The notes beneath the pieces are model-generated. The model had not been told where the DNA came from. It saw only the letters and a list, made by a program, of their open reading frames with translations, and did not search any database. This document shows positions 57,998 to 64,000 of a DNA stretch of 64,000 nucleotides, piece after piece (positions within the stretch are counted from its first letter, which is position 1; each line of letters starts with the position of its first letter). This DNA comes from Sphaerisporangium album (lineage in GTDB: Bacteria; Actinomycetota; Actinomycetes; Streptosporangiales; Streptosporangiaceae): contig NZ_QOIL01000001.1 of assembly GCF_003323745.1 (NCBI RefSeq), positions 124,001 through 188,000 of the forward strand, in the 5' to 3' direction. A program made the translations under genes and the position numbers.

Positions 57998-58614
57998 CCA
58001 GTCCCGCCGTACGCGAGCCGAGGCCGCGCACCGGCCGCGTGGAGCGTACGACCAAGGAGACCTCGGTGCTGGTGGAGGTCGACCTCGACGGCACCGGCCG
58101 GGTCGAGGTGGCCACCGGCGTCGGCTTCTTCGACCACATGCTCGCCCAGCTCGGCAAGCACGGCCTGTTCGACCTGACCGTCAAGACCGACGGCGACTTG
58201 CACATCGACTCCCACCACACCATCGAGGACACCGCGCTCGCGCTGGGCGCCGCCTTCCGCGAGGCGCTTGGCGACAAGTCCGGCATCCGGCGGTTCGGCA
58301 GCGCGTCCTGCCCGCTGGACGAGGCGCTGGCCGAGGTCACCGTCGACCTGTCCGGCCGTCCCTACCTCGTGCACTCCGAGCCCGAGGGCATGGCCCCGAT
58401 GATCGGCCCTGAGTACGACACCACCCTCACCCGGCACATCCTGGAGTCGTTCGTCGCCCAGGCCGCGGTGTGCCTGCACGTCCGCGTGCCGTACGGGCGC
58501 AACGCCCACCACATCGTCGAGGCGCAGTTCAAGGCGCTGGCCCGCGCGCTGCGCGAGGCCACCGAGCGCGACCCCCGCGCGACGGGGGTGCCCAGCACCA
58601 AGGGCGTGTTGTGA
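57994..58614 (+). CDS. hisB: Imidazoleglycerol-phosphate dehydratase
   Basis: 206 aa monofunctional His[21 protein letters not shown] and [18 protein letters not shown], then [22 protein letters not shown], give the two manganese-binding His clusters. Dehydrates imidazole-glycerol phosphate. GTG start coupled to hisC. Confidence 0.97.
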   Translation: MTSPAVREPRPRTGRVERTTKETSVLVEVDLDGTGRVEVATGVGFFDHMLAQLGKHGLFDLTVKTDGDLHIDSHHTIEDTALALGAAFREALGDKSGIRRFGSASCPLDEALAEVTVDLSGRPYLVHSEPEGMAPMIGPEYDTTLTRHILESFVAQAAVCLHVRVPYGRNAHHIVEAQFKALARALREATERDPRATGVPSTKGVL

Positions 58615-58766
58615 CCTCCAACTGGACCGCCATCGCCATGATCTTCGTCGGTCTCTTCCTGATCGGCGGGGCGTACTCCTTCGCCCGGCAGGGCATCAAG
58701 GTGGGCGCCGTCCTGGTCGGCGCCGGCGCCGTTCTGGCTCTCGTCGCGGGGGTGTTGTGGTGGTGA
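58611..58766 (+). CDS. 51-aa membrane protein within the his operon
   Basis: [24 protein letters not shown] ... [22 protein letters not shown]: two membrane helices, almost nothing else. GTG overlaps the hisB stop and its own stop overlaps the hisH start. A small membrane protein at this position recurs in actinomycete his operons; no role in histidine synthesis is known. Confidence 0.8.
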   Translation: MTSNWTAIAMIFVGLFLIGGAYSFARQGIKVGAVLVGAGAVLALVAGVLWW

Positions 58767-59389
58767 ACGTCGTCGTCCTGGACTACGGCTCGGGCAACCT
58801 GCGCTCGGCCGAGCGCGCGCTGGCCCGCGCCGGAGCGGACGTGACCGTGACGGCCGACGCCGACGCCGCGCTCGCGGCCGACGGGCTGGTCGTGCCGGGC
58901 GTCGGCGCGTTCTCCGCCTGCATGGACGGCCTCAAGGCGGTGCGCGGCGACCAGATCATCGGCCGCCGCCTGGCCGGGGGGCGTCCCGTGCTGGGCATCT
59001 GCGTCGGCATGCAGATCCTTTTCGCCGAGGGCGTCGAGCACGGCGAGCGCGCCGAGGGCTGCGGCGAGTGGCCCGGCGTCGTCGAGCGGCTGGACGCGCC
59101 CGTCCTGCCCCATATGGGCTGGAACACCGTGCAGGCGCCCGAGGGCTCGGTGCTGTTCGCCGGGCTGGACCCCGCGACGCGCTTCTACTTCGTGCACTCC
59201 TACGGCGTGCGCAAGTGGGAGCTGGAGGCCGGCCCCGGGTTCGCCCCGCCGCTGGTCACCTGGGCCGAGCACGGCGTGCCGTTCGTCGCGGCCGTCGAGA
59301 ACGGCCCGCTGTCGGCCACGCAGTTCCACCCGGAGAAGTCCGGGGACGCCGGGGCCGCGCTGCTGAAGAACTGGCTGGGCACGCTGTGA
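58757..59389 (+). CDS. hisH: Imidazole glycerol phosphate synthase, glutaminase subunit
   Basis: 210 aa class I glutamine amidotransferase. [19 protein letters not shown], oxyanion [14 protein letters not shown], nucleophile Cys in [16 protein letters not shown], and His/Glu in [13 protein letters not shown]. Supplies ammonia to HisF. Three successive in-frame GTG codons (58757, 58760, 58763) could start it; the last overlaps the previous stop as GTGA. Confidence 0.96.
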   Translation: MVVNVVVLDYGSGNLRSAERALARAGADVTVTADADAALAADGLVVPGVGAFSACMDGLKAVRGDQIIGRRLAGGRPVLGICVGMQILFAEGVEHGERAEGCGEWPGVVERLDAPVLPHMGWNTVQAPEGSVLFAGLDPATRFYFVHSYGVRKWELEAGPGFAPPLVTWAEHGVPFVAAVENGPLSATQFHPEKSGDAGAALLKNWLGTL

Positions 59390-59462
59390 GCCCGCTCGGC
59401 ACGGCCTTACCGGGCGGGTACGGCCCGCGCGCCGTGGCCCGTACCCTCGGTTAGGGGGCCGC

Positions 59463-59801
59463 GTGAGCAAGGAGCGTGCCCGCCGCCGCGCCGAGCGGGA
59501 GGCCGAGCAGGCCCGGCAGGCCGCAGCCCGCGCCGAGCGCGAGGCCAGGCTCGCCCGGCGGCGTGAGCGCTGGAACCGCCTGACGGGGGTCGTCCCCCGT
59601 CCGATCCGGGTGGCCCGCCAGGGCGGCCTGATCGCCCGGCGCCACCGCGCGCAGAACGCCGTCGTGGCCGTGCTGTTCGTGCTCGTGCAGGCCCTGGCCT
59701 GGATCCTGCTCGACGGGTGGGCCGCCCGGGTGGGCGTCCTGGTGTTGTCCCTTCTGCTCGTCCCTGTGCTCGTCACCGTCGTATTCGACCGGAGGTCGTG
59801 A
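59463..59801 (+). CDS. 112-aa basic membrane protein within the his operon
   Basis: GTG 59463. An Arg/Glu/Ala-rich N-terminal helix (RARRRAEREAEQARQAAARAEREARLARRRERW) is followed by two membrane segments (AVVAVLFVLVQALAWILLDG and ARVGVLVLSLLLVPVLVTVVF). Separated by 74 bp from hisH and 3 bp from priA. Similar proteins occur at this place in related actinomycetes; function unknown. Confidence 0.78.
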   Translation: MSKERARRRAEREAEQARQAAARAEREARLARRRERWNRLTGVVPRPIRVARQGGLIARRHRAQNAVVAVLFVLVQALAWILLDGWAARVGVLVLSLLLVPVLVTVVFDRRS

Positions 59802-59804
59802 ACA

Positions 59805-60527
59805 ATGTCGCTGGTTCTGCTGCCCGCCGTGGACGTCGCCGACGGCCAGGCCGTCCGCCTGGTCCAGGGAGAGGCGGGTACGGAGACCTCCTATGGCGAT
59901 CCGCTCGCCGCCGCGCTCGCCTGGCAGAGCGCGGGCGCCGAGTGGATCCATCTGGTCGACCTCGACGCCGCCTTCGGCCGGGGCTCCAACCGCGAGCTGC
60001 TGGCCTCGGTCGTGGGCGCGCTGGACGTGCGGGTGGAGCTGTCGGGCGGCATCCGCGACGACGCCTCGCTTGAGGCCGCGCTCGCCACGGGGTGCCGCCG
60101 GGTCAACATCGGGACCGCCGCCCTGGAGAACCCCGCCTGGTGTTCCAAGGTGATCGCCGAGCACGGCGACCGCGTGGCCGTCGGCCTGGACGTGCGCGGC
60201 ACCACGCTCGCCGCCCGGGGCTGGACGCAGGAGGGCGGCGACCTGTGGGAGGTGCTGGACCGGCTGGAGTCCGACGGCTGCCCCCGCTACGTGGTCACCG
60301 ACGTGACCAAGGACGGCACGCTGCGCGGGCCGAACCTGGACCTGCTGCGCGAGGTGTGCGCCCGCACCGACAAGCCGGTGATCGCCAGCGGCGGCGTCTC
60401 GTCCCTGGACGACCTGCGCGCGCTGTCCACGCTGGTCCCCGACGGGGTCGAGGGCGCCATCGTCGGCAAGGCGCTGTACGCGCAGGCGTTCACGCTGGAA
60501 GAGGCCCTCGCGGCGGTGCGGTCGTGA
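59805..60527 (+). CDS. hisA: Phosphoribosyl isomerase PriA (HisA, probably also TrpF)
   Basis: 240 aa TIM barrel. [30 protein letters not shown] carries the first catalytic Asp; [55 protein letters not shown] has the second Asp, and [16 protein letters not shown] binds phosphate. In actinobacteria this enzyme usually serves both histidine and tryptophan synthesis; dual activity here is by family knowledge. GGAGG precedes ATG. Confidence 0.95.
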   Translation: MSLVLLPAVDVADGQAVRLVQGEAGTETSYGDPLAAALAWQSAGAEWIHLVDLDAAFGRGSNRELLASVVGALDVRVELSGGIRDDASLEAALATGCRRVNIGTAALENPAWCSKVIAEHGDRVAVGLDVRGTTLAARGWTQEGGDLWEVLDRLESDGCPRYVVTDVTKDGTLRGPNLDLLREVCARTDKPVIASGGVSSLDDLRALSTLVPDGVEGAIVGKALYAQAFTLEEALAAVRS

Positions 60528-60564
60528 CCCCCCGCCTGAACGGCCCGGGGGAGGGGCCGTCGTC

Positions 60565-61335
60565 GTGAGCGTCGCCGTGCGCGTGATCCCCTGCCTGGAC
60601 GTGGACGCGGGGCGGGTGGTCAAGGGCGTCAACTTCGAGAACCTGCGGGACGCGGGCGACCCCGTCGAGCTGGCCCGGCGCTACGACGCCGAGGGCGCCG
60701 ACGAGCTCACGTTCCTGGACATCACCGCCTCCTCGGGCGACCGGCAGACCATGTTCGACGTGGTCCGCCGCACAGCCGAGCAGGTCTTCATCCCGCTGAC
60801 CGTCGGCGGGGGGGTGCGCTCGGTGGACGACGTCGACCGCCTGCTGCGCGCGGGCGCGGACAAGGTGTCGCTGAACACCGCCGCCATCGCCCGGCCCGAG
60901 CTGCTCACCGAGGCGTCGCGCCGGTTCGGCGCGCAGTGCGTCGTGCTGTCGGTCGACGCGCGGCGCGTGGTGGACGGCCCGCCGACGCCCTCGGGGTTCG
61001 AGGTGACGACGCACGGCGGGCGCCGCGGCACGGGCATCGACGCGGTCGAGTGGGCACGCCGCGGCCAGGACCTGGGCGTCGGCGAGATCCTGTTGAACTC
61101 CATGGACGGCGACGGCACCAAGGACGGCTACGACCTGGAGATGATCCGGGCCGTGCGCGCGGCCGTCACCGTCCCGGTCATCGCGAGCGGGGGCGCGGGG
61201 GCGCTGGAGGACTTCCCGCCGGCGGTGGAGGCGGGCGCGGACGCGGTGCTGGCCGCCAGCGTCTTCCACTTCGGCCAGCTCACGATCGGCGACGTCAAGG
61301 GGACGCTGCGCGAGGCGGGGCACCCCGTCCGCTAG
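60565..61335 (+). CDS. hisF: Imidazole glycerol phosphate synthase, cyclase subunit
   Basis: 256 aa TIM barrel. [31 protein letters not shown] has the catalytic Asp; [52 protein letters not shown] with the second Asp, and [13 protein letters not shown]. Pairs with HisH. GTG start 38 bp after priA. A hairpin follows, ending the operon. Confidence 0.97.
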   Translation: MSVAVRVIPCLDVDAGRVVKGVNFENLRDAGDPVELARRYDAEGADELTFLDITASSGDRQTMFDVVRRTAEQVFIPLTVGGGVRSVDDVDRLLRAGADKVSLNTAAIARPELLTEASRRFGAQCVVLSVDARRVVDGPPTPSGFEVTTHGGRRGTGIDAVEWARRGQDLGVGEILLNSMDGDGTKDGYDLEMIRAVRAAVTVPVIASGGAGALEDFPPAVEAGADAVLAASVFHFGQLTIGDVKGTLREAGHPVR

Positions 61336-61345
61336 GGATCCGGGT

Positions 61346-61371
61346 GGCCGGGAAGAAGTCCGCTCCCGGCC
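61346..61371. terminator. Hairpin after the his operon
   Basis: Perfect 8-bp stem ggccggga/tcccggcc with a 10-base loop, extended by an outer gggatc/gatccc pair (61335-61377). Lies between hisF (plus) and a 53-aa gene (minus), so it may serve both. Confidence 0.7.
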
Positions 61372-61421
61372 TTGATCCCCGCCCGGCCCGGCAGGCATTG
61401 AGCGGGGGCAGCCGAGCAGAG

Positions 61422-61583
61422 TCAGCCGAGCAGGCGCGTGAAGAACAGCGCGAGCTGGGAGGCGCCGGAGCTGACGCCGTTGAAGATGCCCTTCACGGCG
61501 GTCGCGGCCTCGGCGGGCCGGGAGTACATGTAGAAGACCACGAAGGCAACGGCAAGGTACAAGAGCACCTTTTTGGTCTTCAT
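61422..61583 (-). CDS. 53-aa single-helix membrane protein
   Basis: MKTKKVLLYLAVAFVVFYMYSRPAEA followed by KGIFNGVSSGASQLALFFTRLLG. ATG 61583 is preceded by GGGAGG at 6-bp spacing. One N-terminal membrane helix (or uncleaved signal) and a short amphipathic C-terminus. Similar tiny proteins near hisF in other actinomycetes make it credible. Function unknown. Confidence 0.78.
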   Translation of the reverse strand: MKTKKVLLYLAVAFVVFYMYSRPAEAATAVKGIFNGVSSGASQLALFFTRLLG

Positions 61584-61812
61584 CGGTTGCCTCCCGCGGG
61601 TCCGGTGACGAGGTCCTACCCGGGGGCCGAAAGGCCTGATCTCCGCAATCGGTCATGGAACGACCCCACAGTGATCATAACTGCGGCATGTCCGCTGTGG
61701 CCTAAAACCGGTTATTCGCGGGTGCCTATTGCCGCGCCTCAGGCGTGGCGGTGCCTATGGCCGCGCTCCGCTCGGCGGTTCGGGGCGCCTTGGAGTCGGA
61801 GCCCCGAACGGG

Positions 61813-62466
61813 TCAGGCGCCGAGTTGGGCGGCGTTCAGGCGGGCGATGGACATGGGGTCGCCCTCGCAGGTGACGCGGGCGTGGGCCTGGCGGCCGAAG
61901 GCGTACATCAGCAGTTCGGCCGGGTCGCCGGTGACGACCACGTGGGGCTCGGCCATCTTGGCCCCGGCCCGGCGGCCGTCGGTGTGGCGCAGCACCACAC
62001 CGACCGGTGCGCGGCGGAACATGAACCGGCCGCCGCTCGCGAGCCGCTTCCACACGGTCTCGGACAGATCGTCCGGCAGCTCGCGCGGCTCCCAGCCCGG
62101 CTGGGCCCGTCGCACGTCCTCGTGGTGGACCAGGAACTCCAGCGTGTTGACCGTGTTGTCCAGCCCGGGGATGAAGCCGTACGGCGTCCACTTGGGCGGG
62201 CCCTGGCGCACGGCGTCCACCACCTCCCGATAGCTCCTGCCGGACTTGATGCGGTCCTGAACGGACGCGGTGTACCCGGCCAGGGCGGGGATGGCGATGC
62301 CGCCCGCCGCGTCGAGCCGCCGCTCGCGGAGCACGAGGTGGGCGGCGAGGTCGGCGGTGGTCCAGCCCTCGCACAGGGTGGGCGCGTCGGGACCCAGGTC
62401 GTCGAGGAGGTCACAGAGGGCGGCGCGCTCGGCGCGTGCGTGCGTCACCCTGGTCACCCTACTCAT
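61813..62466 (-). CDS. TIGR03085-type (DinB/MDMPI-like) protein
   Basis: 217 aa. RAERAALCDLLDDLGPDAPTLCEGWTTADLAAHLVLRERR is the DinB-like four-helix start with the metal-site His; FLVHHEDVRRAQPGW supplies further His. The C-terminal part (PHVVVTGDPAELLMYAFGRQAHARVTCEGD) resembles SCP2-like folds of mycothiol-dependent maleylpyruvate isomerase relatives. Substrate unknown. Confidence 0.87.
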   Translation of the reverse strand: MSRVTRVTHARAERAALCDLLDDLGPDAPTLCEGWTTADLAAHLVLRERRLDAAGGIAIPALAGYTASVQDRIKSGRSYREVVDAVRQGPPKWTPYGFIPGLDNTVNTLEFLVHHEDVRRAQPGWEPRELPDDLSETVWKRLASGGRFMFRRAPVGVVLRHTDGRRAGAKMAEPHVVVTGDPAELLMYAFGRQAHARVTCEGDPMSIARLNAAQLGA

Positions 62467-62612
62467 CGGCGTGTGCGGCCGGTCGGGCGCGGGAGGGGGG
62501 AATAAACAGGTTGCCGCGGATGATAGGGATTTAGTCAGGCATCTCCCAACGCCTCCCCGTGAAAGCCCCCCGTCTTCCCCAAGGCGGGCCCCCGTTCGAG
62601 AGGACCCCCGGC

Positions 62613-64000
62613 GTGCCGAGCGAGCGCGACTCCACCCCGACCGTCATGCGCCAGGGCTTCCGTGTCCTCGGCCACGCCATCAGGACGGAGCCGCGCGTGT
62701 TCGCGGGCGCTGTGCTCGCCAGCTGCGTCTACGGGATCATGACGGTCGGCTCGTCGTGGGCGCTCGGCCTGGCCACGGAGAACGCCGTGCTCCCCGCCTT
62801 CCGCGACGGCAAGGCGAGCACCGGGGCGCTGCTCACCGCCGCCCTGCTGATCGTCGGCGTGGCCGTCCTGAAGGCGGCGGGCGTGATCGGGCGCAGGCTG
62901 CTCGCGGGCATCATGCAGTACCGCATGCAGGCTTATTCGCGGCGCGCCGTCACCCGCCAGTACCTGCGGCTTCCCCTCGCCTGGCACCATCGCCACCCCA
63001 CCGGCCAGCTGCTGTCGAACGCCAGCTCCGACGTCGAGGCCGCGTGGGCCCCGCTCGCGCCGCTGCCCATGGCCGTCGGCGTGGTGGTCATGCTGGTCAC
63101 CGCCGCGGTCGCGATCCTGCTGGTGGACCCGCTGCTCGCCGTGGTCGGCTTCCTGATCTTCCCGGCCATCGCCGTGCTGAACTTCGTGTACCAGCGCCGG
63201 CTGTCGCCGCTGATGATGCGCTCACAGCAGCTTCGCGCCGAGGTCAGCGAGATCGCGCACGAGAGCTTCGACGGCGCGCTGGTCGTCAAGACGCTGGGCA
63301 GGGAGGACACCGAGGCCGCCCGCTTCCAGGCCAGGGCCGACCGGCTCAGGGACGCCAACATCGCCGTGGGACGGGTGCGCGGCCTGTTCGACCCCCTGCT
63401 GGAGGCGCTGCCCACGCTGGGCGTGCTGGCCGTGCTGCTGTTCGGGTCGGTCCGGCTCCAGGCGGGCGGGGTGTCCCCGGGCGAGCTGATCCAGGTGTCC
63501 TACCTGTTCACGCTGCTGGCCTTCCCGGTCCGCGCGCTCGGCTGGGTGCTGGCAGAGCTGCCCCGCAGCGTCTCGGGCTGGACGCGGGTGCGCGCCGTGC
63601 TGGACGCCACCGGCTCGATGGAGTACGGCCGCGAGCGTCTGCCCGAGACCGGCCCGGCCCGGGTGGAGGTGCGCGACCTGACCTACGGCTACACCCCCGG
63701 CGCGCCGGTGCTGTCCGGGATCGGCTTCGACGTGCGGCCCGGCCGCACGGTCGCGATCGTCGGGCCCACAGGGTCGGGCAAGTCCACGCTCACCCAGCTC
63801 CTGGTCCGGCTGGTCGACCCCGACGAGGGCGCGGTCCGCATCGACGGCGTCGACCTGCGCGACCTCGCGGCGGGGCGGCTGAGCTCCGCCGTCTCGCTGG
63901 TGCCGCAGCAGACGTTCCTGTTCGACGACACCGTCCGCGGCAACCTGACGCTCGGCGAGGACGGCGTGCACGCCGTGCCGGACGAGAAGATCTGGGCGGC
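62613..64000 (+). CDS. ABC exporter, fused permease-ATPase (cut by window edge)
   Basis: 462 residues visible from GTG 62613 (GAGAGGA upstream). Six-helix ABC type 1 exporter domain (residues about 25-310: VFAGAVLASCVYGIMTVG, LLTAALLIVGVAVLKAAG, LPMAVGVVVMLVTAAVAILLVDPLLAVVGFLIF). Then an ATPase with A loop YGYTPGAPVL, Walker A VGPTGSGKSTLTQLL and Q loop SLVPQQTFLFDDTV. Signature, Walker B and H loop lie beyond the window. Probable lipid, peptide or drug exporter; substrate unknown. Confidence 0.93.
   Translation, partial: MPSERDSTPTVMRQGFRVLGHAIRTEPRVFAGAVLASCVYGIMTVGSSWALGLATENAVLPAFRDGKASTGALLTAALLIVGVAVLKAAGVIGRRLLAGIMQYRMQAYSRRAVTRQYLRLPLAWHHRHPTGQLLSNASSDVEAAWAPLAPLPMAVGVVVMLVTAAVAILLVDPLLAVVGFLIFPAIAVLNFVYQRRLSPLMMRSQQLRAEVSEIAHESFDGALVVKTLGREDTEAARFQARADRLRDANIAVGRVRGLFDPLLEALPTLGVLAVLLFGSVRLQAGGVSPGELIQVSYLFTLLAFPVRALGWVLAELPRSVSGWTRVRAVLDATGSMEYGRERLPETGPARVEVRDLTYGYTPGAPVLSGIGFDVRPGRTVAIVGPTGSGKSTLTQLLVRLVDPDEGAVRIDGVDLRDLAAGRLSSAVSLVPQQTFLFDDTVRGNLTLGEDGVHAVPDEKIWA

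Noticed and set aside
61745-62505. Plus-strand open frames opposite the TIGR03085 gene
   Set aside because: The minus-strand protein matches a known family; the plus frames are shadows.

Overview
The window is GC-rich actinomycete chromosome, most likely from the Streptosporangiales (Nonomuraea/Streptosporangium/Actinomadura-like). The assignment rests on codon bias, on actinobacterial families (DUF397, Scr1-type regulators, DUF2637, PriA, TIGR03085, DUF167 beside a TraR/DksA protein) and on a translational ileS T-box. The genus is inference. The backbone order ileS, DUF167, TraR/DksA-like, lspA, rluD, dnaE, his operon is the conserved actinomycete core, interrupted by one large insertion. 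No rRNA or tRNA gene and no CRISPR array was seen.

Region 1 (1-2277): the 5' part of ileS on the minus strand with its T-box leader, then a DUF167 gene. Region 2 (2263-20916): an integrated element of about 18.65 kb, read as an actinomycete integrative and conjugative element (AICE) of the primase-polymerase type. It is bounded by a 15-bp direct repeat (an inverted repeat around a 5-bp centre) that forms the last codons and stop of the DUF167 gene. A second pair of 22-bp near-identical direct repeats lies about 80-90 bp inside the ends. From left to right it carries integrase, a tiny DUF3970-like gene, an iteron-rich candidate origin, an AAA+/helicase-like Rep and a prim-pol. Next come an accessory trio (Pycsar-effector-like membrane protein, LRV-repeat protein, RapZ-C/NUDIX fusion), an FtsK/TraB translocase, spread-like membrane proteins, xis and a row of very small overlapping genes. 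The minus-strand operon starts at a promoter with two perfect GGTGCGCACC-centred palindromes. The same palindrome lies upstream of a small GntR regulator at the right end, which suggests a KorSA-like transfer switch. An XRE-TPR regulator and an epimerase with less GC-rich codon use look like cargo.

Region 3 (21002-34456): TraR/DksA-like, lspA and rluD overlap; then three tandem receptor Ser/Thr kinases on the minus strand, a chorismate-mutase fusion, dnaE and an isochorismatase-like hydrolase. Region 4 (34527-45937) is accessory: VOC protein, secreted and unknown proteins, a GT87 glycosyltransferase, an AraC-controlled set (ABM monooxygenase, alpha/beta hydrolase, SDR), a broken cupin/TetR divergent pair, and an ATPase-like/Scr1/DUF397 module. 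Region 5 (46068-55374): class A PBP, a MurA with Asp in place of the catalytic Cys, threonine-synthase-like, an FTR1-like membrane operon divergent from a ChrB-N-like gene, amidase and YbaK. Region 6 (55476-61335) is the histidine operon hisD-hisC-hisB-(small membrane ORF)-hisH-(112-aa membrane protein)-priA-hisF, followed by a 53-aa membrane protein on the minus strand, a TIGR03085 protein and the first part of an ABC exporter that runs off the window.

The most novel material is in the AICE: integration into a protein-coding 3' end, repeated leader and hairpin cassettes between its genes, a 116-bp duplication framing the LRV gene, and an orphan Pycsar-like effector next to a RapZ-C/NUDIX fusion.
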